15,861 nucleotides of DNA, taken from contig JBKHDX010000099.1 in the NCBI GenBank assembly GCA_046541115.1, forward strand, positions 1-15,861, in the 5' to 3' direction. Under the pieces are notes generated by a model, which saw only the letters and a program-made list of their open reading frames with translations, was not told the DNA's origin and did not search any database. This document shows positions 1-7,573 of the stretch, in pieces (position 1 is the stretch's first letter; each line of letters starts with the position of its first letter). The position numbers and the translations under genes were made by a program. Source of the DNA: Jaaginema sp046541115. GTDB taxonomy: Bacteria > Cyanobacteriota > Cyanobacteriia > Cyanobacteriales > Spirulinaceae.

Positions 1-38
1 AAAAAACCGGGGTTTAAATCAAACAAAATAAAACTGTT

Positions 39-665
39 TTACAACAGGGTTAAGATGTAGAGCAAGCTAAAGAGAACAATCCAGATAATATCGACAAAGT
101 GCCAATAAATCTCGGTCATTTCTACGCCAGTATGTTTGGCTTCGTTGTAGTGATTGGGGCGGCGCGATCGCCATAACACGCCCAACATCAGCAAAATGCC
201 GACAAAAACGTGCAAGCCGTGAAAGCCCGTCATCACATAAAAACAACTGGAAAAGACATTTTTATCCAAGCCATAACCCAGGTTTAAATATTCATAAACC
301 TGACCGCCGAGGAAGATTGCACCCATTAAAGCCGTTAAGCTATACCACAAGCGCATTCCCTTAACGTTGTTATTCTTGATAGCCACATCGCCGCGATGAA
401 TGACAAAGCTACTGGAAATCAGAATGACGGTGTTAATGGCAGGTAACAAAAACTCGACTTCCGTTTCTTCGGGAGGCCAAGCCCCGGCGGAACCGCGATA
501 AATTAAGTATGCGGCAAATAAACCGCCAAACATCAAAGATTCTGAAGCCAGAAAAATGATTAACGCCAGCAAGCGATAATCGCCGTGTTCGCTCTCGTGG
601 GCGGTTTCTGACGCAACTGCGCCGTTGTAGTTGGTTGTTGCTGTATCGATGGTTGATCCTTGCAT
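39..665 (-). CDS. ctaE: Cytochrome c oxidase subunit III
   Basis: Subunit III of the haem-copper cytochrome c oxidase, a membrane subunit that has no metal centre and stabilises the catalytic core. The 208-residue protein has a polar N-terminus of about 30 residues followed by five hydrophobic segments. This is the short five-helix form common in bacteria, as opposed to the seven-helix mitochondrial form. Family motifs include LASESLMFGGLFAAYL in the first helix, FYVMTGFHGLHVFVG near residues 141-155, and the C-terminal EMTEIYWHFVDIIWIVLF. The ATG start gives a normal N-terminus. It is the last gene of ctaC-ctaD-ctaE, 45 bases after ctaD, and is probably read from the same transcript. No convincing terminator is visible in the 38 bases downstream before the window ends. 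Confidence 0.96.
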   Translation of the reverse strand: MQGSTIDTATTNYNGAVASETAHESEHGDYRLLALIIFLASESLMFGGLFAAYLIYRGSAGAWPPEETEVEFLLPAINTVILISSSFVIHRGDVAIKNNNVKGMRLWYSLTALMGAIFLGGQVYEYLNLGYGLDKNVFSSCFYVMTGFHGLHVFVGILLMLGVLWRSRRPNHYNEAKHTGVEMTEIYWHFVDIIWIVLFSLLYILTLL

Positions 666-710
666 AAATTTTGTTTGGGGCTAGGTGTTACCACCCCACC
701 CCACTTACTC

Positions 711-2396
711 CTATTTCACCTGAGACTTGACACTTGCGAGGAGTTCTTCGAGGGTTTCCTCCTCGTCCTCAATTTGGGCATCAATGCCGTAATCATAAGG
801 CCCTGCCCACAAAATCGGCTCCTCATCGAAGTTTTCGATGGCGGGAGGGGAAGTGGTTTGCCACTCCAGGGTGAGCGATCGCCAGGGGTTGCGCGGTGCT
901 TTTTCGCCCCAGCCCCAACTCCAGATGATATTAATCAAAAAGGGAATAATCGAAACCCCTAAAATCATCGAACCCACAGTACACAGTTGATTCAAGCTGG
1001 TAAACTGCGGGTCGTACATAGCAATCCGCCGGGGCATTCCTTGCATTCCCAATTGGTGCATGGGCAGAAAGGTCATATTCGCCCCGATGAAGGTGAGGAG
1101 GAAATGCACGCGGCCCAGAGGCTCGTTGTACATCCGTCCGGTCATTTTCGGGAACCAGTGGTAAATGGCAGCATACAAGCCGAATACCGAACCCCCAAAC
1201 AAGACATAGTGGAAGTGACCCACCACATAATAAGTATCGTGGACGTGAATATCAAAGGGAGCCGTACCGAGGGTAACGCCGCTTAAGCCGCCAAACACGA
1301 ACATAGCCAGCAAGCCCACAGCAAAGAGTAACGGCGAGGTCAAGCGGATTTTACCGCCCCACAAAGTCGCCACCCAGCTAAAGATTTTGACCCCGGTGGG
1401 AACCGCCACAATCAGCGTTGAGATCGTGAAGAACATCCGCATCCAAGCGGGAGTCCCACTGGTGAACATGTGGTGAACCCAGACGAATAAACCGACGACG
1501 CAAATGGCCAAACTTGAGTAGGCGATCGCTTTGTACCCAAAAATCGGTTTACGGGCATGAGTCGAGATGATCTCAGACATAACGCCGAAAATCGGCAAAA
1601 TCATCAGGTAAACCGCCGGGTGGGAGTAGAACCAGAATAAGTGCTGGTAAACGACGATATCTCCTCCCATTTCCGGGCGGAAAAAACCCGTACCGAAGTT
1701 AATATCAAACAACAGCAGGGTTAAGCCAATGGCTAAAACCGGGGTAGAAAATAAAGCCAAAGCCGAAGTCGCAATCATCGCCCAACAAAATAGCGGCATT
1801 TCATCCCACTTCATCGAGGGAGTCCGCATTTTGAAGATAGTAACCAAGAAGTTCAGGGCCCCCAAAATTGAGGAAGTCCCCACAAAGACAATCGAGAGAA
1901 TCCAAAAGGATTGACCGAGATTGTTCGTGATTAAACTCAATGGGGGATAAGAGGTCCAACCTGCTTGTGCGCCGCCGAAATACAGGCTCACGCCCATCAA
2001 CAAGGCAGCTACCGGGTTCAGCCAAAAGGAAATGGCATTGAGGTTCGGAAACGCCATATCCTTGGCCCCAATCATCAAGGGAACGAGATAGTTCCCAAAC
2101 CCCCCAATCGCTGCCGGGACAATCCAGAAAAAGATCATCATCGTGCCGTGATTGGTCAGCAGGGTGTTGTAAACGTTGGGATCGAGAAGATCGGCATCGG
2201 GGGTCGCGAGTTCGGCCCGCATGAACAAGGCCATGACCCCGGCGATCAGGTAGAAAATGAACGAGAAAACGAGATACTGAATCCCAATAACTTTGTGATC
2301 GGTGTTGTACCAAAAGTAGTGATACCAACTCCAAGCTTCTGGATGTTGATGAGAGCCGTTGATTTGGCTATCAATGGGAATTTGTGCTTGTGCCAT
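711..2396 (-). CDS. ctaD: Cytochrome c oxidase subunit I
   Basis: Catalytic subunit of the proton-pumping terminal oxidase that reduces O2 to water at the haem a3-CuB centre. The 561-residue protein has the usual twelve hydrophobic segments. Visible ligands are His83 and His396 (low-spin haem a), His394 (haem a3), and His259, His308 and His309 (CuB). Tyr263 would form the cross-linked His-Tyr pair. The motif FYSHPAVY has Tyr-Ser ahead of the histidine and lacks the Glu of HPEVY, which marks an A2-type oxidase. Lys337 in GVKIFSW fits the K proton channel. The acidic C-terminal tail beyond about residue 490 is cytoplasmic in this family. It follows ctaC by 73 bases. That gap contains two related copies of TTTTGGCT on the minus strand but no clear ribosome binding site. 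Confidence 0.98.
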   Translation of the reverse strand: MAQAQIPIDSQINGSHQHPEAWSWYHYFWYNTDHKVIGIQYLVFSFIFYLIAGVMALFMRAELATPDADLLDPNVYNTLLTNHGTMMIFFWIVPAAIGGFGNYLVPLMIGAKDMAFPNLNAISFWLNPVAALLMGVSLYFGGAQAGWTSYPPLSLITNNLGQSFWILSIVFVGTSSILGALNFLVTIFKMRTPSMKWDEMPLFCWAMIATSALALFSTPVLAIGLTLLLFDINFGTGFFRPEMGGDIVVYQHLFWFYSHPAVYLMILPIFGVMSEIISTHARKPIFGYKAIAYSSLAICVVGLFVWVHHMFTSGTPAWMRMFFTISTLIVAVPTGVKIFSWVATLWGGKIRLTSPLLFAVGLLAMFVFGGLSGVTLGTAPFDIHVHDTYYVVGHFHYVLFGGSVFGLYAAIYHWFPKMTGRMYNEPLGRVHFLLTFIGANMTFLPMHQLGMQGMPRRIAMYDPQFTSLNQLCTVGSMILGVSIIPFLINIIWSWGWGEKAPRNPWRSLTLEWQTTSPPAIENFDEEPILWAGPYDYGIDAQIEDEEETLEELLASVKSQVK

Positions 2397-2469
2397 AAGT
2401 GCAAATTACTTTTGCGGTTTTCGTGGAAAATAATATAGAGAGCCAAAAAGGAAAGCCAAAATTGAGGAT

Positions 2470-3492
2470 TTAAGGCTGAATTTGCGCTAAAATGTCGGCA
2501 TTAATACCCATTTCTTCGGCGTAAGGTTTGAGATAATCAGAATCGCTCAGATTTTGGGGATTAACCGCTACAGTCGGTTGTTTTGTACCTGCGGCGACGC
2601 GGTTTTCTGCTAACCATTGTTCGTACTCTTCGGGTTCGTGAACGATAATTTGCGATCGCATTGCACCATGATACGCCCCGCACAATTCTGCACAAACAAT
2701 GGGATAAGTCCCGGTGCGGGTTGCGGTAAAGCGCAACTGCGACATTTGACCGGGAAGGGCATCTTGTTTAATGCGAAACTGCGGTAACCAGAACGAGTGA
2801 ATCACATCTTGGGCTTCGATGTTCAGTTGCACATCTGTTCCCGCCGGAACATGGAGTTCTCCGGTGGTGATGTTGTCACCGGGATAGTTGAACAGCCAAG
2901 CGTATTGCAACCCCGTGACATTGACCGTCACCTCGGCGGGGTTGTTCAGGTATTGGGGAGATGCCCCTAAGCCATAATCAGGACGGTTAGGGGGTGCTTT
3001 TTCGATCGCTTCTTCGACATCCGCTTGACCGATTAGGGGGGCGCTGACATCGCGATCGGTTAAGCTGGCGATTTCGACGCTGTGATGGTGGTGATGAGCC
3101 ATTTGCGGGCCGCCAGAGGTATCAAAGCCTCCCATTTGGTTGTACACTTCAACACTGTAAATGCCCAGGCCAATCACGATAAATGCCGGAATCGCTGTCC
3201 AAAAGATTTCTAGGGGGAAGTTTCCTTTTACGGGGTCGCCGTCAGTTTCGTCTCCTTCTCTGTGACGAAATCTAATCAGCGAGTAAACAATTGCCCCTTC
3301 GACGATCAAAAATAATGCCATGCCGATGGTAGCCATGACGGTAAATAAGTCATCAACCAGGGGGGCCTGTTCGGAGATTTGTTCGGGTAGGAGGTTGTTG
3401 TTCTGACCGTACCAGAAGCTAATCCCCGCCACAAGCAGACCAATGGTTAATGCAATTAATGAACCAGGTACTGTTTCTTTTTCTTTAGCCAT
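2470..3492 (-). CDS. ctaC: Cytochrome c oxidase subunit II
   Basis: Subunit II carries the CuA centre that accepts electrons from cytochrome c or c6 (or plastocyanin) and passes them to subunit I. I start it at the ATG giving MAKEKETVPG (340 residues). A longer reading adds 28 residues with no family resemblance. Hydrophobic segments lie near residues 11-28, 48-73 and 94-113, and a periplasmic or lumenal cupredoxin domain follows. CuA ligands are visible as His232, Cys267, Glu269, Cys271, His275 and Met278, in IHSFWLP and CAELCGAYHGAM. There is no fused cytochrome c domain (no CxxCH). An insertion between the last helix and the cupredoxin domain carries five consecutive histidines (133-137). 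It is the first gene of the cluster. Confidence 0.96.
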   Translation of the reverse strand: MAKEKETVPGSLIALTIGLLVAGISFWYGQNNNLLPEQISEQAPLVDDLFTVMATIGMALFLIVEGAIVYSLIRFRHREGDETDGDPVKGNFPLEIFWTAIPAFIVIGLGIYSVEVYNQMGGFDTSGGPQMAHHHHHSVEIASLTDRDVSAPLIGQADVEEAIEKAPPNRPDYGLGASPQYLNNPAEVTVNVTGLQYAWLFNYPGDNITTGELHVPAGTDVQLNIEAQDVIHSFWLPQFRIKQDALPGQMSQLRFTATRTGTYPIVCAELCGAYHGAMRSQIIVHEPEEYEQWLAENRVAAGTKQPTVAVNPQNLSDSDYLKPYAEEMGINADILAQIQP

Positions 3493-3720
3493 ATTTTTGT
3501 AGATGTGTGTATTTGCGCTCGTTACGGGTCTACAACAGTTACCGATCGAAACACTAAATCTCGGATTTCTGCTCAAGTCACTGGTTTTTTTTAAGATACT
3601 GAGGAAAATTTAGTGTTGATTGCTACAGTTGTTCGTAAAACTTAACTAAAGCTTAAAGCTAGAATATCGACTACAAGCGCATTGTAGACAACAGCGATTT
3701 GTAAAGTAGGGTTATCGTAA
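3493..3720 (-). promoter_or_regulatory. Long 5' leader of the ctaCDE transcript with two inverted repeats
   Basis: This is the stretch between the predicted transcription start and the ctaC ATG. It holds an exact 9-bp inverted repeat, ACACTAAAT at 3551-3559 and ATTTAGTGT at 3608-3616, which could close a stem around a 48-base loop in the RNA. It also holds a 6-bp hairpin, CTACAA at 3671-3676 and TTGTAG at 3682-3687, with a five-base loop. These are seen directly. Whether they are RNA structures or protein-binding sites is not known. I recognise no known riboswitch. Confidence 0.4.
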
Positions 3721-3726
3721 CATAAC

Positions 3727-3757
3727 TTTATACAAATCCTCTTGAAGCTTTGGTCAA
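3727..3757 (-). promoter_or_regulatory. Predicted sigma-70-type promoter of ctaCDE
   Basis: On the minus strand a TTGACC -35 box (3757-3752) is followed after 18 bases by GTATAA (3733-3728); the overlapping TATAAA at 3732-3727 gives 19 bases. This would start transcription near 3720 and leave a leader of roughly 230 bases before ctaC. The call rests on motif match and spacing only. Confidence 0.45.
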
Positions 3758-3811
3758 TTTATGCTGAGACAGCGATCTGCTCTCCTTGAGTGCAAAAAAA
3801 GAAATATTGCC

Positions 3812-3960
3812 TTGACAATTGCTGCTTTTATGATGATTTTGAACCGTTACGGTCAACGACATCTGCCGCAACAAGTTAAAATTTAAAGCAAGTTCGGCGA
3901 TCCCTCGGTTGCTGGGGAAGACTCCGAACCTCTAAATATTTAATAAATTGACAATATTTA
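3812..3960 (+). promoter_or_regulatory. Upstream region of the toxin-antitoxin pair, with operator-like repeats
   Basis: A perfect TTGACA lies at 3812-3817, but the -10 at the right distance is poor (GATTTT at 3835-3840). An 11-base palindrome, ACCGT-T-ACGGT, lies at 3843-3853. An imperfect hairpin spans 3892-3929: the outer arms GTTCGG and CCGAAC pair exactly, and an inner TCCC/GGGA stem closes a 10-base loop. An exact 8-bp inverted repeat, TAAATATT (3933-3940) and AATATTTA (3953-3960), ends three bases before the antitoxin ATG. Type II antitoxins commonly bind such repeats to repress their own operon, so the last repeat is the best operator candidate. No gene is seen between 3493 and 3963. 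Confidence 0.4.
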
Positions 3961-3963
3961 TCA

Positions 3964-4152
3964 ATGAAAACTGTAAAACAAGAAATTAGTTTGCTATTAA
4001 AAAATTTGCCAGATGATTGTTCTTTAGAAGAAGTTCAGTATCATATTTATGTTCTAGAGAAAGTCCGGCAGGCGTTAGACGTAGCAGATCGAGATCGTAC
4101 TTTGTCCCAAGATGAGGCAGAAAACTTGTTGAGTAAATGGTTGATCAAGTAG
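3964..4152 (+). CDS. Type II antitoxin of a RelE/ParE module
   Basis: A 62-residue protein that would bind and neutralise the toxin encoded directly after it. It is almost wholly helical by composition, with the core LEEVQYHIYVLEKVRQALDVADRDRTLSQDEAENLLSKW. The segment around EEVQYHIYVLEKVRQAL would form the long helix, and the acidic second half the toxin-binding tail; this resembles short cyanobacterial addiction-module proteins. Its last 16 bases overlap the toxin start, the usual translational coupling of such pairs. An inverted repeat directly upstream suggests autorepression. The exact antitoxin family is not certain from the sequence. Confidence 0.75.
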   Translation: MKTVKQEISLLLKNLPDDCSLEEVQYHIYVLEKVRQALDVADRDRTLSQDEAENLLSKWLIK

Positions 4153-4424
4153 TTTGGTCGAGGAAAGCGGTAGAGGATGTTGACGCGATCGCCACTTATA
4201 TTGGGCGAGACTCAGAATCCTATGCCGCCGCCGTCGTGCAGAAAATTCTCAATGTGACTCAAGCTTTAAGTCACTCCCACCACCAAGGAGAGGCGATCGC
4301 TGAATTTGGCGATCCCACCTTGCGGGAAAAATACGCTTATTGCTATCGCATTGTGTACCGCCAACAAGAAAATAAAATCACGATCGCGGCGGTGGTTCAC
4401 GATCAAAAACTACTCCAATTTTAA
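4137..4424 (+). CDS. RelE/ParE-family toxin
   Basis: A 95-residue protein of the RelE/ParE superfamily. Members either cleave mRNA on the ribosome (RelE) or inhibit gyrase (ParE). Family marks are the N-terminal VVWSRKAVEDVDAIATYIGRDS, the mid-protein HHQGEAIAEFGDPTLREKYAY, and the C-terminal YRIVYRQQENKITIAAVVHD. The conserved pattern PE/EF-x-D-x-x-L/I-RE followed by YRI-x-YR is typical of the ParE-like branch. The mechanism, RNase or gyrase poison, cannot be decided by eye. The gene overlaps the antitoxin by 16 bases and contains two HIP1 sites, so it looks long resident in this genome. Confidence 0.85.
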   Translation: MVDQVVWSRKAVEDVDAIATYIGRDSESYAAAVVQKILNVTQALSHSHHQGEAIAEFGDPTLREKYAYCYRIVYRQQENKITIAAVVHDQKLLQF

Positions 4425-4436
4425 CTGGCGAGGATT

Positions 4437-5519
4437 TTAAAGCTGCAAGCTAAACACATCCGCGAAAATTTCGGTTTCTGAGATGCGGCGGCGATCGCTA
4501 GGGGAATCATACACTACCAATAAGGCGTTATCCTGTCCCAAACAAGGATATAACGTCAACCCTTCGGCATGGTCATTTCCGAGGGTAAAGGGTAAGTTAA
4601 AAATGGCCGTCAAACGATCTTCTTCTTGGGGATTAATCGTATCTTCATCTACCTCTAAAGCATTTTGCCAAATAAACACTTCCATGGCCCCTTCTAAGCT
4701 CATAGTTGGCCCGGCTAAAAGAATTAAATCTTCGTGATAAAAACACAACTCGCGAATCCCTAAACCATTAAGATCGAAGAAGTGTTTGCGGTATTTACGA
4801 TTATCCTTACCGATTTCTTTAAGGGTTAAAATTCCTGGCTCTTTTTCAATGAGTTCAATCTCAATAATAACCGCCCATCCGCGCAAAACCGGACCGCGCA
4901 ATCCTAGAAAAATGCAATTTTGATGAGCGACAATTCCTTCAATATCTAACCCATTGTCTTTGGAAGGAATTTCTGCTTTTAAAAACTGCGCCAAATGTTC
5001 ATCTTCGTGCAGAGCTGCTAGTAAAATATTACCATGCTTCTCATCTTTTTCTAACAAGGCCGCCGTCATTTTAGTTTTATCTCCATCGGCGGGATCGCAA
5101 CTTTTAAATAACTCCCCTTCAATCACCGGTAATCTTGCCAATAAAAAACGGTTAGCATCATAAGTAATCGTTGCTAACCGTTCGAGGTCTTTTTCCGTTC
5201 CCTTGCCTTTTGGCTTTTTACGCTTGCTACTTTGAGACCCTGTTACCCATAAATAGCCCTCACTATAATCCATTCCTTCAATATCGATTTCATCTTCAGG
5301 ATGGAACAAATCTAAATAGTCTTTGAGATAAAAAGATGTTTGTTCGCCATACATATTCGGGGCAATAGGGCTTAAGCGTTCTAGAGTTAAAAGTTCATCT
5401 GAACCCACCCATAAATGACCGCTAGGAGTGAGGGAAACGGCGGAAATATCTCCTAATAAATCCTCTTTTCCTGTCTGGAATTGCATTAAAACGCGGCTTA
5501 AGAAAAAATATTCTTGCAT
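4437..5519 (-). CDS. DUF3616 domain protein, beta-propeller-like
   Basis: A 360-residue protein matching the DUF3616 family, whose biochemical role is unknown to me. There is no signal peptide or membrane segment. Three spaced EG motifs are visible: DIEGMDYSEGYLWVTGSQSSK near residues 79-99, LDIEGIVAHQNCIFLGLRGPVL in the middle, and NDHAEGLTLYP near the C-terminus. Each is followed by a hydrophobic strand. This periodicity is like that of phytase-like and SdiA-regulated beta-propellers and fits a propeller fold; the fold is my inference. The basic patch KRKKPKGKG follows the first motif. It starts 5 bases after the exported OB-like gene, so the two are probably co-transcribed. Confidence 0.75.
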   Translation of the reverse strand: MQEYFFLSRVLMQFQTGKEDLLGDISAVSLTPSGHLWVGSDELLTLERLSPIAPNMYGEQTSFYLKDYLDLFHPEDEIDIEGMDYSEGYLWVTGSQSSKRKKPKGKGTEKDLERLATITYDANRFLLARLPVIEGELFKSCDPADGDKTKMTAALLEKDEKHGNILLAALHEDEHLAQFLKAEIPSKDNGLDIEGIVAHQNCIFLGLRGPVLRGWAVIIEIELIEKEPGILTLKEIGKDNRKYRKHFFDLNGLGIRELCFYHEDLILLAGPTMSLEGAMEVFIWQNALEVDEDTINPQEEDRLTAIFNLPFTLGNDHAEGLTLYPCLGQDNALLVVYDSPSDRRRISETEIFADVFSLQL

Positions 5520-5524
5520 TAGAT

Positions 5525-6310
5525 TTAATTTTTAAGGTAAATTTCGTCAATCATCAAAATGGGTTGGGCGATATAATCTGCTTCGAGTTGACCCATTAAA
5601 GCCAAATCTGAATCTAAATTATATTCTTGTTGGAGTTCGAGGGCGAGAAAAGGCCGAATCCGACCCGTGACGACAACTTTTTGTTGTTCTTGTAAACGGG
5701 AAAAATCTTCGCGATCGCTCGCAACTAATAAATCTATGCCGCCATATAATTGTTCTTCGGCAATGGTAAAAAAGTTGCGTCCCAAAACCTCTTCTACTCG
5801 ACCCTCAACTACCACAAATCGGTCGTAATACCAATCGGGATACTGGGTAATATCTCCCGCAGAAGGCACGATCGCGATCGAGGTTGCAATCACCACCGGA
5901 AAAGTTTCGTAATCGATATACAAATCCCGGTCAAAATCATAAATCTCGTTGCTTTCGGCTTCGAGGGTGGCAATTTCTAAACGCCTAACTTCCCCCGTAA
6001 CTTGAAAATCTGTATACTCATAACGTCGTTCGGGAAGGGGGCCCCCGGTCGCATTAATAATTAAAATATTTTTACCCGTGAGTAAGGGTTCTCCACGCAT
6101 CCAAAAGTTACCATCTGCTAAAATTCGGATTACTCGACTGCGAATTGTAACGGTTTCACCGAGCAATTCGTCTACTTTTTCCGGGAGAGTTTCATGGGTA
6201 ATCGAGTTGATTTCGATTTGCGCGATCGCGACAGAAGCAGTCGGAACTCCGCTTAAAATAAGACTGAGAAAGCAACCCCAAAATCTGAGGGATGAGGAAG
6301 AAAACAGCAA
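5525..6310 (-). CDS. Exported protein with two OB-like repeats
   Basis: A 261-residue protein of unknown function. A hydrophobic N-terminus (FWGCFLSLILSGVPTASVAIAQ) reads as a signal peptide with an AIA-Q cleavage site near residue 30, so it is probably periplasmic. The mature part has two similar halves. Each begins with a G-x-x-V-x-V/I-x-S/G-R-V strand (LLGETVTIRSRV near 48-59 and YDRFVVVEGRVEEV near 165-178) and continues with a short beta unit such as GRNFFTIAEEQLYGGIDLLV. This looks like tandem OB-fold domains; the fold is inferred. The start codon is TTG. An in-frame stop lies eight codons upstream and no ATG precedes the signal peptide. It is followed after 5 bases by the DUF3616 gene. 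Confidence 0.65.
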   Translation of the reverse strand: MLFSSSSLRFWGCFLSLILSGVPTASVAIAQIEINSITHETLPEKVDELLGETVTIRSRVIRILADGNFWMRGEPLLTGKNILIINATGGPLPERRYEYTDFQVTGEVRRLEIATLEAESNEIYDFDRDLYIDYETFPVVIATSIAIVPSAGDITQYPDWYYDRFVVVEGRVEEVLGRNFFTIAEEQLYGGIDLLVASDREDFSRLQEQQKVVVTGRIRPFLALELQQEYNLDSDLALMGQLEADYIAQPILMIDEIYLKN

Positions 6311-6685
6311 AACAAAAATAATCTCAATATATCAAGAGTGAAACCCAATCCGGTTGACGCAAATTCCATCGTCTCGGAATCGACCGAGGGCGGCGTTTGT
6401 GGCGGGAAACAAGTCAGGCTGGACTTAAAACACGATCATGGGAAGCGATACTTTCCCGATACTCAGTTTCTACCGCCAAGTTAGCCCGTTTTTCCAACCG
6501 GATTGAGTATTAACTTTCATTTTGCTCGAAAATTGTCCTTTCTCCTCTATCTAGTGGCTGAAATTTCCCCAAAATCTCCTTGAATTTTGGAAACTTGCCA
6601 GGATTGGGTCTCGTTATCATTGCGATGGCAGCGTTTGCACAGGAAAATGTGAAATTAAAGCAAGCTCACCCTATTAAAATCGCTC
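6311..6685. other. 375-base intergenic region with nested inverted repeats
   Basis: This gap lies between divergent genes and must hold both promoters. No gene or RNA family is recognised. Several inverted repeats are visible: CAATCCGGTT (6346-6355) with AACCGGATTG (6496-6505), exact over 10 bp; GAAACCCAATCC (6340-6351) with GGATTGGGTCTC (6601-6612), 11 of 12; and CCAAAAT (6569-6575) with ATTTTGG (6584-6590), exact with an 8-base spacer. The last would form a hairpin or operator about 95 bases before the plus-strand gene. I see no convincing -35/-10 pair. Confidence 0.4.
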
Positions 6686-7567
6686 ATGTCGGATTTACCC
6701 CAATTTAACTTTGATGTAGTGACCGTGGATACCACAGGTCAAGAAAAAGAACGAGATCGAGGCCAGGCTTTTTATCGAGTCGAAACCCTAGACGAAAATA
6801 CCACTTTAGAACTCGTCCGTATTCCGGCAGGAAACTTTCTGATGGGGGCCGATCGCAGTGAATTAGGATGGCGAACGAATCAATCTCCTCAACATCTCGT
6901 AACCCTGGCTGCGTTTTGGTTGTCCAAGTATCCGATTACCCAAGGACAGTGGCAAGCGATCGCGCAACTGCCGAAAATCAATGTTCCCCTCAATCCTCAA
7001 CCCTCCTGCTTTGAGAATCGCGATCGCCCCGTCGAACAAATTACCTGGTACGAAGCCGTGGAATTTTGCGATCGCCTTTCTCATCATTGCGATCGCCCCT
7101 ACCGTCTCCCCAGCGAGGCTGAATGGGAATATGCAGCCCGCGCTCAAACCACCACCCCCTTCCACTTTGGCCCCACCCTCACCACCAACTTAGCCAACTA
7201 CTCCGGCGTAAGTTGGGAATACGACGGTAAAATCTGCTCAGTTGGCCATTACGGCGACGGCCCCGAAGGCGAAGACCGCCGCGAAACCACCTCAGTTGGC
7301 TTTTTCCAAGTAGCAAATGCCTTTGGTTTATATGATATGCACGGCTTAGTCCGGGAGTGGTGCGCCGATGTGTGGCACGACAACTACCAAGAAGCCCCGA
7401 CCGATGGCTCGGCTTGGATGACCGCTACAACGACCGAAAAACGGGTTCTACGGGGCGGTTCGTGGAATACCGGGCCAAAACTCTGTCGCAGTGCTTTCCG
7501 CAGTCGCTTTGACCCCAATGCCAGTTTGTATGATATTGGCTTTCGGGTTGCTTGTTTTGAGGGGTAG
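6686..7567 (+). CDS. Formylglycine-generating-enzyme-like (SUMF1) domain protein
   Basis: A 293-residue cytoplasmic protein of the SUMF1/FGE-sulfatase family (C-type-lectin-like fold). The domain runs from about residue 40 to the end: LVRIPAGNFLMG, FWLSKYPITQGQW, PVEQITWYEAVEFC, YRLPSEAEWEYAAR, GLYDMHGLVREWCADVW and RVLRGGSWNTGPKLCRSAFRSR are classic blocks. In true formylglycine-generating enzymes two cysteines lie after GGS. Here the second (Cys267) is kept but the first position is Thr262, so oxidation of a sulfatase cysteine is unlikely. Many bacterial members with this pattern have other or unknown roles. No sulfatase, kinase or caspase partner is adjacent. The N-terminal 35 residues (QFNFDVVTVD, RGQAFYRVE) are common in cyanobacterial members. 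Confidence 0.88.
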   Translation: MSDLPQFNFDVVTVDTTGQEKERDRGQAFYRVETLDENTTLELVRIPAGNFLMGADRSELGWRTNQSPQHLVTLAAFWLSKYPITQGQWQAIAQLPKINVPLNPQPSCFENRDRPVEQITWYEAVEFCDRLSHHCDRPYRLPSEAEWEYAARAQTTTPFHFGPTLTTNLANYSGVSWEYDGKICSVGHYGDGPEGEDRRETTSVGFFQVANAFGLYDMHGLVREWCADVWHDNYQEAPTDGSAWMTATTTEKRVLRGGSWNTGPKLCRSAFRSRFDPNASLYDIGFRVACFEG

Positions 7568-7573
7568 CTTCTT

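Noticed and set aside
1..38. AAACC-GG-GGTTT-like palindrome after ctaE as a terminator
   Set aside because: The loop would be only two bases and the stem is short, so a functional terminator is not supported.
1801..2334. 177-codon frame on the minus strand within ctaD
   Set aside because: It is an out-of-frame shadow of the well-supported ctaD gene.
3493..3576. 28-residue N-terminal extension of CtaC
   Set aside because: The extra residues do not resemble the family N-terminus and lie in the leader; the ATG giving MAKEKE fits better.
3948..3976. TTGACA at 3948-3953 as the antitoxin promoter
   Set aside because: Its -10 box would fall inside the antitoxin coding sequence at about 3971-3976.
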